Below are positions 12,493-25,309 of a DNA stretch of 64,000 nt, piece by piece. This DNA is from Lineus longissimus. Taxonomy: Eukaryota > Nemertea > Pilidiophora > Heteronemertea > Lineidae. The stretch spans positions 13,334,109-13,398,108 of the forward strand of contig NC_088325.1 of assembly GCF_910592395.1 (NCBI RefSeq). Reading direction: 5' to 3'. The position numbers and the translations under genes are program-made. Positions within the stretch are counted from its first letter, which is position 1. Each line of letters begins with the position of its first letter. Under the pieces are notes generated by a model. It was not told where the DNA came from. It searched no databases and worked only from the letters and a program-made list of their open reading frames with translations.

Positions 12493-14774
12493 CTTGAACC
12501 GCAATACACAAGAGCGGTGTGCAAAACATGGTATCGATAGGTCATCATAACCTGTATCAGACATATCTAGTCATTAAAAGCGTTCAGAATCTGAAACCTG
12601 CAGCTTTCCCGATAGTATCAGAAATCCGAGTCACTTCATTCAATCCAGCACTGTTTCTCGGAGGACAAACAGAATGTGGTCATGATATTGAATGAAATCA
12701 GTGGAATACATTGGTGATGTGTTATTGATGATGTACTTACTTACAATGGAGTAACCCGCTGGGAGGTGAGCGGGTAGTTGTAAAACAAGAAACGCAGAAA
12801 CGAAACAGAAATGCAGAAACGAAACACTGGTGTCGCCACACCACTCTTGTGGCGATTTCGAAAATTAAAGTTTTACGGACGGCTGAGGCATAGATCTTTT
12901 CATTTATGCTGTCAAATAAATTTAGGAGGAGAAAACGAACTTCCGAAATACTCCAGAAATCGGAAATGTCACATCAATGCATCTTTTAACAACTCTATCA
13001 CGAAATACCACTTTGCATTTAAATGTCAGTTTTAATGGATTTCATTTTAAAACAACACATCAATTTCTACCCTGGGGGTTTCCACGGGTTGAAATCGAAT
13101 GAGATACTCAAAGGGAGGTATATCAAAGCTCTTGAGTGAGATGCGAGTTTCATGTTTATTCCCCAAAAACTGGTACAGGAACAAGCTTTGAAGTCTTAAT
13201 CTCGTGATGAAACTTTCCAAATCAAATAGGACTCCCACTGATGCAATCAGCAGGTAACGAGTAGCTACTTCCATCCCACGCTTCTCCAGGAAGTTCAATG
13301 TAATAATTGAGCCACATGAGTCATTTTCTGTTTATCACATGAACATTTACAAGTAGTTTGCTGATTTTTTAACGTGAATCCTCACAACTTTCATTCTCAA
13401 GCTAAATGTGAGCTTTGCGTTATGATGCTATGATGCTATCAATGACACTATGAAGACGTGGCAATGACGTCATTCGTGCTTGCCTAAACAATGAGCATGG
13501 CAATACCGAGGGTGCTACGCCAGAAAAACAATAGCTTCTCGAAAGTTCTTGCACATCATACACTTTGTAAACATGAGGACTTCCTTTATCAGTTATAGCA
13601 TTCATACCCCATGCCACTTTGTTCAGACATGATGAAAACACACTCGTACAGAGAAAATACAAGAATTTCTATCTAACACTAACCAAACTTAAGGTATTTC
13701 TGAGCAACTTCTGAAAGCACTTCCGTGTGATCAAAGCAAATCATAAAACACACACGGAGCACTCAGGTCCTTATACTTCCGTGATACAAAAACGCTACCG
13801 CAAACCTTGTGAAGTATCTTATTCAGATCAAAATCGCCCGGAATCCGAATCTACAACGCATTAGGCCCCTCAGCACTTGTTTTTCAAATTCCGTGATGCA
13901 AAAATGTTGATGCGAGCCACATGAGGACCTTGTTCAGATAACCGTATTCAGATTGCCCGAATCTACCATCTGTACCAAATGACAGCAATGAGGGCTGACG
14001 ATAGACTGTAAGCAGACTAAATGATTTTTGAAATATCTGCGACATTTTTGTCGATAGTTTCCGCAACTTAATCGTGAAACAACTGGGAAGCACTCAAAGG
14101 CATGAGGATGAGAGGTTACTTGCGTGAATTTAATCAAACGCGAATGCATCGCGAAACTCAAGAACGATTCTGAAGACACTCACAGAAAATGAAAATACAT
14201 CGTGGACATCATCTTATTTCCTCTCTGCTCAATTTCTGCAGCCAAAAATGCCAGTGCTAGTCACAATCGAGAAAAGTCTTGTCACTTCTAGTGCCCGGCA
14301 AACGAGTGCTGGGACCTACAGCAGTTATCACCGCAACCAGATGAAAAAAATATCTTGCTACATGTATACATTAATACAAGTTAGCACTCTCTGCGGCAAA
14401 ATGGTCTCCAGCTTGTCAAGATGGGTGCAAAATATCCACACTCAAGGTTATCACCCCCAAGTTTCATTAGATCACTTCTGGGCTTTCCTGGGAATTAGCC
14501 TGATAATTCTTGCTACGTTTCATCCCAGCTCAGACTTTACCAAGTCAGTTGCCTGGACACTCCAAGAATTTGTGTGGGCGCTCTTAGGAGTAACTGTCAG
14601 AGCTTGTCACGGTTTAGCCTATGTGTCACCTCTGCCAGCTAGCTGGTGGAACTGGGTTGATTAATTGGCTGCAACCCAGGGGCCGAACAGTCCATGGTAT
14701 CAATATCAAATACAGTCAAGGAGGTGATAAGAGTGCAAGTACAGGACTGGTAGGAGGCTGCCCCTGGACACTCC
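12493..14774. other. No supported feature
   Basis: Non-repetitive. A strong plus-strand acceptor (TTTCCTCTCTGC then TTTCTGCAG) ends at about 14239 and is followed by an open frame to 14664, but the translation has no recognisable domain and no good donor, so it is not called. Confidence 0.4.
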
Positions 14775-15165
14775 TTCAGTTGCTCGGCTTACAGGTTCGC
14801 ACATGCAAACATGGCTCTCCTTGCAGACTAATACCTCTGTTGCTGTGCTGAGAGGTCATCCAGTACATGTAACATCCCACAGGGGTCTCCTTTCAGATTA
14901 CCTGTTGCTGTGCTGAGAGGTCATCCAGTACATGTAACATCCCACAGGGGTCTCCTTTCAGACTACCTGTTGCTTGGCTGAGAGGTCATCCAGTACATGT
15001 AACATCCCACAGGGGTCTCCTTTCAGACTACCTGTTGCTGTGCTGAGAGGTCATCCAGTACATGTAACATCCCACAGGGGTCTCCTTTCAGACTACCTGC
15101 TGCTTGGCTGAGAGATCACGCAGTACATGCAACTCCAGGGCTCTCCTTGCAGACTACCCCAGGAG
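14775..15165. repeat. 65 bp tandem array, about five units
   Basis: The motif AGAGGTCATCCAGTACATGT starts at 14851, 14916, 14981 and 15046, and a diverged AGAGATCACGCAGTACATGC starts at 15111; period 65 bp. The inner units are nearly identical, which points to recent homogenisation, while a partial, diverged unit precedes them from about 14775. Confidence 0.92.
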
Positions 15166-18100
15166 TTGGGTATTCAAACAGATCACCATGTTTTCATCAT
15201 TGCAAGCCTTCCAAAATTTGGTGACCAAGCTCAACATCAAACACCACACCATGAGCTTCTGTTAGGATTAGTACATTGACTGTCAAAATGATCCGATACA
15301 ACAATGGTTTATGGCTGGCTTCAGATTCCTTGAACCCAAGGACACACTGCAAATTACCAGTTTAGCTTTTCCTTTCTGCTCTTGCCCACGATAGCTACTG
15401 GATAGCCAACGGATAGCCAATGTCGACAGAACTAATTGGTCAATAGGCTAGGGGCTAACATCACGCCATTTTGTTATTGGGAGATGTCCATGCCAGCGTC
15501 CCCCTCGGCCGTTAGTAGATGGGAGAAAGGGCATGGTCTTCCAGCCCAATGGCTCAAGCCCATTTTAGCAAGGAATGTACACCAGTGACCACTGTTCAAC
15601 CATTGTTATATACAGTACACATCAGTATTTATCCCAAAGCCCCTGAATGAACTATAAGGCCCCAATTAGAAATCATTTGAGTCAGATTTTTTCTCGACAC
15701 CCAATCTAGTCGAGAAGTCATTCTTACTTATTTATTGACCCCGGTGCAGAAACAGATGGCGGATATTTACAGACGTCAATATCACCGTCTGCTCCAATAA
15801 CGATAAGAAAGTCACATGATTGGAACTTGTTGATATTGATGACGATGGCTGTCGCAGATTGATTGACAAGAAAGGTGGTATCTTTGACAATATTTCACCA
15901 TTGGCTAGGAAACTAGGAAACTGGGACAAATTTCATGATATTGTTTCTACATAGTCTGAATAGACTGTGGGGTACTAGAAACTGCTTAGATTTATCAATG
16001 AAAGCTTAACCTGCCCAGGATTTAGACCAGGCTGCTCAAAACTATGGACCATTTCAAAAGTGTTTCTTATCGGTTTCCTTTAAGACAAAACTTTTACAGA
16101 TTTTATATTAAAATCGTTTCCATATTGAGTAGCATTAAGGCTTCAGTTGTACACATCCAAATCCATCATTCCAGGTCGTATAAATCGATAAGATTGTCTG
16201 CAGAGTCGGTTTTAAAGCATCCACCTGGAGCAAAAGTGATACGATTCAAATCTGTTCAAAGGATTGACTTCTGACTGAAGGCGTTTGTGTCCTTTGCGAC
16301 ATGAAATCACATGATTGGAATCTAACGTGCCAGATCATCAAAGTCCAAGAATCCTTTGATATTGTAACAGATTTAGCTCTGAATCGCCAGCTAGAGGCTA
16401 TGAACACCAGCTGGAGGTACCAAGTCAAGATTATTCAAATCTACTCGAAATGTTAACTTCTGACAACTTGCGAAAAAGTATTAACACTGGAAGAACTGAA
16501 CAGCAATTCATGATCTGCTTAAATAACAATGGGGAACTTTTATCCTTCGATATTTTCATGAATAGCAAAATGAAACGACATGAAAAATTTCACGGTTTAC
16601 CACAGAGGTCATTAAAGGGATTTGCGATCACGGAGCCTGGCGGCTGTCATGTTCAACTCAACTGCACCCAATTGCCGAGTTTAATCTACTTCAAGAGGCC
16701 AGTGCCCATTAGTGATACACTACAAATGCAACGCTTCTTGCCCATCCTCTGACTGAAGCCTTAGTAGTCAAAGACGGCATTATCCTCGGTCGTTTGTTTT
16801 GAAGTTCAAGCACTTTTTTATTGGAAGAAAGGTTGGACTGAAACCATATATGTTGATCACAGCCTTTATGGTTTAGGAGAACTTTCCATGTCACAGCACC
16901 CTTGTTAATCGATGCAAAAAGATACACAGACGCAAAGACATTCCAAGTACAGAAGGAGTTAATCTGATATGGCAGGCTCAGCCAAACATCTTATATTTTT
17001 CATAAACTTACATCTTACACATCAACTTTAGCCCAGCAAGCTCTCAATCCCAGCTTCATGAAGAAGGCTTCATTTGCACCTCGAATCATCTCAGTAACAC
17101 CTGCAACCTATTATTATGATGGGAACGAAACGACTGCAAGCACTCTTTGCCCGCCAGGAGAGAGCTAATTCTACCGCAATCATATTATTACTCTCTGTCT
17201 TGCCCAGAGCTTTACAAACAATACCTATAATTTTCCCCACTTTCGGCTGATATTTTTATCAAGCCCGGTGGTCAGTGGTGAATTAGTACTGTTTGAAAAC
17301 CTGGTTATAAAGAAACGTCAGAGTAAATGAAGATATCTACCAACAAACGTTAGACGTGTTCGGCTGTAGTTATGGACAGGTGACTAATTGTGCACACATC
17401 ACTCATTATTCATTTTAATAGGCGGTCTTAGCTCCCACACTTTCAACAAACCAGACCAAGGTCACAATGTTGCAGAAAGTAAGCAATACGTCTTAGTGTC
17501 TGATTGAGATGCAAACAATCACATACCAATACAATAGAGTTCCAAAGGTCATGAAATTGCTTTCTTTTTGCTGGATTTTAGGATTTTAGTATTAGTGATG
17601 GATGCACTTAGAGTAGAATACAGACTTCTGAGAAAGGATACTGATGACTCTTCCAACATCTGCACTGCCTGCCCTGAAACTGAGCAGAATTTGACACTCA
17701 GCCACCACCAGCAGTTGGCAACGCACTCTCCAGGCCAAGAGCCAACTGGTTATTGACAATCAAGTCACTGCTAAACCAACTTCGCCATTTGTATAAGTAC
17801 CATTCTCCCTTCTTACGAATGCTTGATTACCCTTCGGCTATATTTCATGACATTAGCATGACGACAACGACAAATTCAATGTGACACCAGGCCATCAACA
17901 GAATTGCTAGTGAAAGGAAATTGGCACTTATAAGTGGAAAGCTGTTAACTCTAGATGGCTATTAAACAGTACGAACTTTAATTTGTGACTTAACGCAACA
18001 CCCGCTTCTCTTATTTAGGTACATGCACCCAAACGATATTATAGGGAAATCACAGGAGAATTTCTTCGCGCTTATCTAACATTGATAGACGCTAGTTTAA

Positions 18101-19507
18101 CTTTGATAGAAGAATTTAAGTAAAAGTTACAGTTGGGGTTTATACTATCATCTGGCTTAACACTTTAATCCACAGGTCTATCCCCAAGCCTTTCAGCAGA
18201 AGGCAGATGGGCTGTTCAATCAGCACTACAACCTGAGCATTCTGACTTGTACCCATTTACCGTGAGGTCATGTGAAGAACCTCTATACACCTTTCCAGAA
18301 AGGGGGCGCTGAGTGTCCGAAATAGTGATGTCATAAGGGGAAACTAGGTCTTATGGTGGAGGGATAAAGGAGATAGTCATGGTTGACCAACACACTTGAA
18401 TGCCTTTAATGACGGACAAGGGGGAAAAAGTTAGTTCCATTGCAAGCCACCAATTTAGCATGTATAGAAAGTCCTATTTGTTCACTGTTTCATCTTCAAC
18501 TGAATTCGTCTGATATAATGGTTCTTAAATCTGTGTTACCTCAAAGTGGCCATGTTCGACCCCCCTTCCCAGCTCTGTAAATGCATTGTAAAAGAAAGCC
18601 ATGATTGGGTTTGTGAAAACTGCTGCCAACGCCATGCTATTTCAGCCATTGATTGAGCAACTGTGCCATGCTGAGGGGCAACTGTCAGATTCGTCGAAGA
18701 AAGGTGCAGAAAGTATACCGCAATCACTGCAAATACACCAACCAATCATCGGGGAATTTTCCCAACTCGGCAATCCTAACCGAGATTCTCAAACCAATCG
18801 CCAAGAGCTAACATCAATATTAGTGGGATATCGTCAGAAAATAGCAATCAGAAAAGATAAGTTTGGCTTAAATTCCCTCGCCTGCTCTCATATTTTCCCC
18901 AAGTGGATATTTTTGCGATAGTTAGCAGCGTCTCCAGCTGTAAGCTGGGTATTTCTGGCCGAACTTGTCTGAACTGATAGCACCCATGGAGAGGCTGACT
19001 GGGAGGACGATTTGAAGCTAGGTGAATCAGGCAGGAGTGTTTTTAAGGGAGATAAGCACTTGCAACTGTTGGTAATGTCACAAATCGAAACTGCACTCAT
19101 AGAAATAAAGGTTTTGAGCTTTTGAAAAACATTTAGGAGTGTAGAAATGCACTCTGGAGAAGTTTTTCAGGTTTTTCACACTTGTGGTTTTTCAGAATCT
19201 CCAAAAAGCATTAGGGGTTTAAAGTAACCAAAAAAACTCTTTTTCTATTGGGTGTGTAGTAGTCTGAAAAAAGCTCTTTAGCTCTCCTAAGATACTTCAA
19301 TTTGAAGCACATCTCACAAAGATGAAATTTCTTCGCGACCCATTACCAGTTGAAACCATGACACACTGTTCGTTTAGGGCTAAAATATTGGGCCTTTTTT
19401 GCTTTTGTATCCTTTGATTGAGACATAGACCTATCACACAGAAATGAACAGAACAAAACAAAACCAAAAGCACCAAAAAATTGAAAAATTGAAAAACAAA
19501 CATTTAC
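15166..19507. other. No supported gene or repeat
   Basis: A long non-repetitive stretch. At 17567-17756 a pyrimidine-rich acceptor-like TTTTAG is followed by an open plus-strand frame of 62 codons, and at 18601-18921 there is another of 106 codons; neither shows a domain or a paired splice site. If the exon at 19508-19732 belongs to a leftward-reading gene, this is intron. Confidence 0.45.
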
Positions 19508-19732
19508 CGTATTTGCATCCTTTCCCATGATAATCCTTATTGTCACCCTAAAAGGTGGCGCTTTAGGTTCATCCATCATCATATCAACGAACGCCTTGAA
19601 CCGATGGCGTAATTCCTCATATCCGTTTTTGCGTATTCCCGGCATTTCCATAGATTTGCGCATCCACAACACCTCGAAAGTCTCATAAATTGCGGAGAAA
19701 TCTTTGTCACCGGTAAACATGCTAGGCTTCAT
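19508..19732 (-). CDS. Candidate first coding exon, unknown protein
   Basis: A 75-codon open frame on the minus strand begins at an ATG with an in-frame TGA two codons upstream and ends at AATACG/GTAAATG, a good donor in phase 0. Local composition is richer in CpG than its surroundings and codon choice looks coding. The product begins MKPSMFTGDKDFSAIYETFE and continues with charged helical-looking sequence (GYEELRHRFKAFVDMMMDE) and a short beta-like FRVTIRIIM. I do not recognise the family. The start context is poor (T at -3). Because the donor is in phase 0, it could join the phase-0 PHLDB exon 12 kb away or start a separate, perhaps nested, gene. Confidence 0.5.
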
Positions 19733-19744
19733 GAATATTCAGAG

Positions 19745-19757
19745 AGGTCAGAGGTCA
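19745..19757 (+). promoter_or_regulatory. Perfect DR1 nuclear-receptor element
   Basis: AGGTCAGAGGTCA is two AGGTCA half-sites spaced by one base, the DR1 consensus used by RXR homodimers, HNF4, PPAR/RXR and COUP-TF. It sits 12 bases upstream of the ATG of the candidate exon at 19508-19732. The match is exact; use in regulation is inference. Confidence 0.5.
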
Positions 19758-19779
19758 AGCTGGAAAATGCTATTTTTTC

Positions 19780-20110
19780 CTCTTCAGAACATTTTCAGTG
19801 ATAGTTACGAAAGGTCCACTTCTCCTTGAAGAGAAAACGAAATGAAAATCCAATTGCAAACTTATCACTTGCTGACCTGCATAAAGTTCAACTCCTCAGC
19901 AATTGAGGAGTAACGAAAATCCACAAGCAAAAATTCAAATAGTCAATTCGAACAGTAGCTTGATCCTTTCAAATGCAACTTTGATTATCAACAACGAAAG
20001 CTCTCACGAAGAGAAAAAACTAAATCGAACCAACTTGATTTGTGCCGATATGAACTGTCAACTCCTCAGACTGGAGGATTAGTAAAATCCGATAAGCCAA
20101 TTGTTTTCGT
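19780..20110. repeat. Two diverged ~190 bp tandem units
   Basis: Two segments share the order GAAGAGAAAA, then CAACTCCTCAG with a short hairpin-like GAGGAGT or GGAGGAT, then AAAATCC. The first reads CAACTCCTCAGCAATTGAGG and the second CAACTCCTCAGACTGGAGG. Divergence is high. Confidence 0.4.
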
Positions 20111-20420
20111 CAAATGGCACAGAAATCAATTACTGCATTTTCAAGTCGCGACGATGTACAATATGATTATTTACACAAACTGATTCGTTCTGTTCTTCCT
20201 CTAACAAATCCACTTGTTTTTCTTCACATTGGAAGGCCAATCCTATTCGAAAAGTGTCACTCGAAAGATTTTCATGTATATTTTGTCAAATCGTCAAATC
20301 TTCTTATCAAATTCTATTCAAGAAGATGAAAAACGGAATATTTCAAGCAACATAATCCAGTTTTATTTGCTGTCAACTTCGAAAGTCAGGCCAAGGTTGT
20401 ACTAAGCCAATCAAACTCAA

Positions 20421-20610
20421 CCCTTACGAATCCCAATTCACCATGATGATTTACCATGATGATTCTGAAAAATTTTCAAAGTTAAAAAACTTTTGGGACT
20501 GATGATGTTACTTCATTCTGAACAGAAAAAAAACAACTGAAAAAAATATTTGGACTTCGAAATTTCTTCATCTTTCAGAGTTAAATTCTTTCATAAAAGT
20601 TAGATAGATA
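20421..20610 (+). mobile_element. Truncated copy of the CCCTTACG / 145 bp-unit element
   Basis: Starts with CCCTTACGAATCCCAATTCA and two short CACCATGATG/ACCATGATG units, then one 145 bp unit, and stops around 20610 without the right-hand terminus seen at 26918. It keeps the same left end as the copies at 26266 and 45584. Confidence 0.75.
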
Positions 20611-22071
20611 GCTAGAGAGAGCCTTAAAACAAATGGCCTATGTCCTATTCCTATCTGGCCCAAAATACCCAATATGACTTTTCCCAGCCTAAACTATTTC
20701 AATTTGACAGGTTGACATTAAATCGCTGATGGCCAAAGATAAACCTATTTTCAAGTATGAAGAATATCAATACCTAAACACTCTACGTCCAATTCTACCC
20801 CAAAATGGGCCACTTCAGAACTCCAAAACTTTCTATGTTATAAAATGGAGTTTTACTACCCTTTCAGCCTAATTAGACCCAAGACATTGTACATTTTGAG
20901 TGCATGACATACAGCTGTTTTAGTTCAACAATTGACGCCAGCTTTTCTAGTATAAATAAGACACAAGCCCAAATTGCAGACAATTCCCATCCACTACAAA
21001 AAATCTAAAATTCTCAATTTCCTCGCATTAGATGGGAGTGGTTGAGCATATATGGTTTATGTCAGAATGCTCCGATAAAACAGTGATTTGAAAGGCTTGT
21101 TGCCAAGTTAATTAGTGTGATTAGGGTATGCTAACTAACTACACAGTCGTTTCATTTCCCTAGTCAATTGTTTAATGACATCGGATGGCTCCAGGAATAC
21201 TAGTATGGTACTTCATCAAAATCATTGTATTGAAATCACAGCAGCTTTCAACAGTTTTTACAAATGAACAATTTTTGTAATGTGACCTGCAACAGTTATT
21301 GCTGCAATGAGCGATAAAATGATTACTTGTCTGCCGGCAAAACCTGTTATCGCTGAGTTTGAAATTGCCAGGATCACTGATTCTTGTCACCTGCGATGAC
21401 CTCCATAAACAAGAGAACATGATCGCACGTCGCAGCAATAGAAATCACTCCTTTATCCGCATGTTAGTGCCAGTGATTCTATCTTTTTTCTATTTTGTCA
21501 AAATTGGCCCCTTGCCTGGGGAGACTGGCCTACTTAAACCCGGTAGGCACCAATTAAGAAGAGAAGACTCTGAAATCAAATCGAACATGCCCCATGCACC
21601 ACCCTCTAAAACCACCATTGCTTATGGCCATTGAAACTAAAGAAATCTGACCAATAGTCTACCCTCAAGAGCCCAAATCAGAATGGACAGATATCTTAAG
21701 AACCTCTAATGATATATTAGATTACAACATCACAGCATTGCAATCATATTTCTAGACAAAAACCCTACAGCGTTGTATTTTATAGATTTTAAAAACTTAA
21801 ATCTCGTTAATTATGCAAATTAGCCCCATTAAATTTGATTAGCAAACAAGGAATATAATGAAGTTAAAACAACATTCTGCCGTTGCTTGGTAACCAAGCC
21901 AATAAAATGATGAGATTGTTCAATTCATTGTGGAGAATTGGAAATTGTTATTATTCAGAAAAGACCATGGTTTGGTCTAAAGTGTGCTGATGTTCAAATG
22001 AATACGAGTCCAAGCGGAGTTTCCCCATATCAGACAAGAGTCTTGGTACGAAATGGAACATGGGATTCTTA
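20611..22071. other. No supported feature
   Basis: Non-repetitive AT-rich sequence with no exon that I can support. Confidence 0.45.
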
Positions 22072-22704
22072 TTCTAAAATACCTTGGTACCGTAAAGTCA
22101 ACTTTTAAATGGAAAATGCATAAGCCTCGTTCTGAGAGTGGAGTGTTTTGGACACGCAACCAAGATGCTCTACCAAAGTTCCCTCGGGTTGCACTAAAAT
22201 GTGGAACCATGCACACAGCTCACTTCAGAAGTTTGAGGCTCTCAAAACACTGCTTCAAACACAAATCAGCCAAGGAAGCATCAACCACCCTAAGTTTTTT
22301 AATGAGCACTACACATATTTGCTGAGAAAAACGCTCCAAATAGCCCATTTGCGCGGATTTTAGCGTCACTTGAGCGAGCCGATCCGGACTTCCTATACGC
22401 GCTGCCGTAACATAATGTAAACAACGGCGCTACCGGCGCTCCGGGCAGGCGATGGATGGAATTTGCCAAATTCGCACATATTCAAGTTATTTCGTGGCCT
22501 ATCTTTTTAAGTTTGAGGTATTTTAGAATAGAAATTGAACCCTCGGCTTCGGACCTTGGTTGAGTTACCAAGACACTCTCGGGTGGAGCTAAAATTTCGT
22601 CCAAACCCTCGCCTGTCGGCTCGGGTTTGGACTGTATTTTAGCTCCACCCTCGAGTGTCTTGGTAACTCAACCAAGGTCCTCCGCCTCGGGTTCAATTCC
22701 TTAA
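22072..22704 (+). mobile_element. 633 bp hairpin-bearing element, copy 1
   Basis: Defined by comparison with an inverted second copy at 44748-45380 of exactly the same length; the two differ at only a few positions. It begins TTCTAAAATACC, has an inverted copy of that end at 22516-22528 (GGTATTTTAGAA), then a 164 bp near-perfect hairpin (22534-22697), and ends TTCAATTCCTTAA. A short ORF within it (22148-22363) exists in both copies but shows no transposase motif. It is therefore a non-autonomous element of unassigned class. Confidence 0.85.
22534..22697. repeat. Long hairpin: 78 bp arms, 8 bp loop
   Basis: Left arm 22534-22611 (from ATTGAACCC) is the near-complement of right arm 22620-22697 (to GGGTTCAAT), with the loop CCTGTCGG between. 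Mismatches are confined to a few short clusters. The identical structure is present in the second copy at 44755-44918. Confidence 0.95.
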
Positions 22705-23130
22705 CTCAAAGAGAGATGACCCCAAACGGATGATCCCGACATTTACGATTTTTCATCACTCACCACAGGGAGAAATCGAGCAACCAAAAACCAACAGTTC
22801 TATCACCTGCATTGCCCCCCAAGACACAGGACACCTGCAGTCCTATGACCTGCACTGACTTATGTATGAAAGCAACCATATCGGCTTGCGGTGAAAAACC
22901 GATGAGCAAGCGAAAGATTCTCTGGTGAAGATTAAACGTCAAGGTGATTGAATCCTCAGAGGTTAAATATCATTACTTCACGGTGTGGTTGACTTAACCC
23001 ATTTATTGCCACACACCTTTCAGTTTCTTCATGATTTTAACCCTCTGTATTCCAGTGTCAGTATCTGTCCATCCGTTCTTTGGAAAAATCCCATCAGCAG
23101 CCATTAATTAACCCATCAGCTACCAATAAC
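22705..23130. other. Spacer between two repeat elements
   Basis: No feature seen. This spacer has no counterpart between the corresponding two elements at 44.5-44.7 kb. Confidence 0.5.
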
Positions 23131-23465
23131 TTAACATGATACTATGATGTGATTTACAACTTTGCGGAAATACGTCCGTTTTTAATTGTTGATCACAAAT
23201 GTAAAGCTCAAATTTTCCATTCTTGATTAGATTTTTTATAAAATCGCTGAATGTAAACCACCGCGACCGCGAAAATGTTCATGTTGTGACGTCATCAACG
23301 AAAATGGCATCGAAGCGAGCAGTCCGGGTGGGATTAAACCATCAATTTCTAGAAAATGTGCATTTCGATTCGAAAACCTTACCGATTTATGAGAAAGTGA
23401 CGTAGTCATTTGTCAAAAACAGCTAAAACATTATATGGTGAAATTTGACACGAGTTACCCTTTAA
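23131..23465. mobile_element. 335 bp TTAA-flanked MITE, copy 1
   Basis: Bounded by TTAA at both ends and closely matched to a second copy, same length and orientation, at 44215-44549. Termini are imperfect inverted repeats: in copy 2, AGTGATACTATG inside the left TTAA against AGGGTAACTCGTG inside the right one. TTAA duplication is characteristic of piggyBac-type insertion, though I see no transposase. Both copies carry a perfect TGACGTCA (CRE/ATF palindrome; here 23287-23294). Confidence 0.8.
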
Positions 23466-25305
23466 TGCGGCCTATCCTTTCATGTTTGGAAAAGATTTAT
23501 TTGTTCTCGAAGTTTCATGAAGCAACAGCTTGAACTCAACAGCTCAAACCCATCCAAAGAGCTGTTACATGTAAAATCCTAAACTGATTTTATCAGAGCG
23601 CATTGAAATCGACAGTTTCCATTTTAAGGCCACACCTGAGATAGGCGATATATCAAACGATATCAAATTATATCAAATTAATGGTTAGACTGAGTACCAG
23701 GTGTGTACTGTCAACGGATGTGTAGATTACACTGAATATAGCAAACCGGTTACACAAATACAACACGGTTTCTATTATAGCTGAACAGCTGTTTCACGTA
23801 TCTTCCAACTTATCAAAATTCGAGTCTAACCACATTCACGTCTCATAATATTTGAAATGCAGGAATGTTTCACCTTGGAGGTTTTTTGTATTCTTTATAG
23901 GTCTATTAATTGTAAGGTGCCCGTGTTTGCCTTGAGCCAAGTTGGCATTACCAAAGCAACTAGCTTTCTGAAAGGTTGACGATAGGCGAGCTAGGGGTCC
24001 AGTTTCTGGTCTCCAGATGACGAAGATGCAGTGTCAGGCAATTAGGCTTGGTTCTAGTCAAATATTATTCCTTGGACACGTACATGCATGAACAGTACTG
24101 CTGTACTGTGATACAGTAGAGACACCTATAGGTCAGTTCGTGACACTTAATCTGGCCCACTTGGCTCCTGCCTATCCTCTCACCCTTTAAAGATCTAACT
24201 TAACGATCGCAAGATGAGAACCGTACTCTAATTGAAGCTTAGGCTGCAAGACACGTCAGAGTGTTCAATTAACAAAATAAGCAAAGTGTCTCAGTAAAAA
24301 TCACCTTATTGCCAGGAAAGCAGTTTGTGATAACGACGGGCTTAGACTTTGATGGAGTTCGTTCTTTAGGGCTAAAGACTGATAGATGAAGAGGCCACGC
24401 CACCTGGCATCATTGAGATAGGAGCTGCAGATGGGGAAGGATGATGTTAGGATTTCAGATGCGTAGTGTCCCTCCAATGATAGGGGGACAACTCAATAGT
24501 GAAGACGAGGCGTTTAGGTTGTCTCTGAGCTCCCTCCCCCATGTGGACATGATCCGTCATCAGCAGAACATCTGTCATTTCCGAGGCCAAGGGTTTGGAT
24601 TCAGTGGACCCCTGCATCAAATGGTGGAGAGGGGCAATTCAACCCCAAGAGGAGGTGTTGGGCCATCAGAGTTGGCCAGTGGGTGCAAATCCATGTTCAA
24701 CAGCAACATCAGATTCTGTCATTTCTTAGGTAGAGGGCTTGACTGACAGAAGCCTCATTATCTTCAAATTGTGACCGACAGGGCTGAGTAAGAAGTGATG
24801 CCGTTCAGAAAGTGACACGACCTTGGCAGTTCACTGCCATGCCATCAACAGCCAAAAGAACAGTGACCCTGAAAGCTTTCCCATGTTCTCACCCCTACAC
24901 CAACAAAAGTCCTTTGGTTCCGACCACCAGGTTAAAGCCACTGGTAAAGGGTGATGGTTGGTTGCATTCATTCAAAATGACAAATGTACGTACATTTGGT
25001 TGGTAATATTTCTGAATGTCCATAATTTGCAATTCATATTCAAAATGTAACTTTCAGGATGGGTGGCAAAATGTGTCAACTATGACTGGCGTCCTGTGTA
25101 AATATATGTATGATTCATTGTACAATTTGCATGAAACTATGCATATTGATGACGATTAAGAAGCATCAAATGAACCATAGCAGAAGGTTGTTTGAGTTCG
25201 AGTTAGTCAAATTTATCTGCAGGAGAACTCTCTACGGACAACGCGGTTAGTCATGGCAACCTTTGTGTCAGTTAGATAATATTAGTAATAACTGGAGCAG
25301 CACTA
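23466..25305. other. No supported gene
   Basis: Mostly non-repetitive. Within 24530-24740 two short stretches (one with CATCTGTCATTTCCGAGG, the other with ATTCTGTCATTTCTTAGG) may be an old ~160 bp duplication, but the evidence is thin. Confidence 0.4.
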
Positions 25306-25309
25306 CATA

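Noticed and set aside
14240-14664. Possible exon after a very strong acceptor
   Set aside because: The open frame shows no domain and no good donor, so only the acceptor supports it.
17567-17756. Possible terminal exon after TTTTAG
   Set aside because: Acceptor-like sequence but no family resemblance and a stop soon after; within chance expectation.
22148-22363. Conserved 69-71 codon ORFs shared by the 22 kb and 45 kb loci
   Set aside because: They are shared only because the 633 bp elements are near-identical copies; no transposase or other domain is visible.
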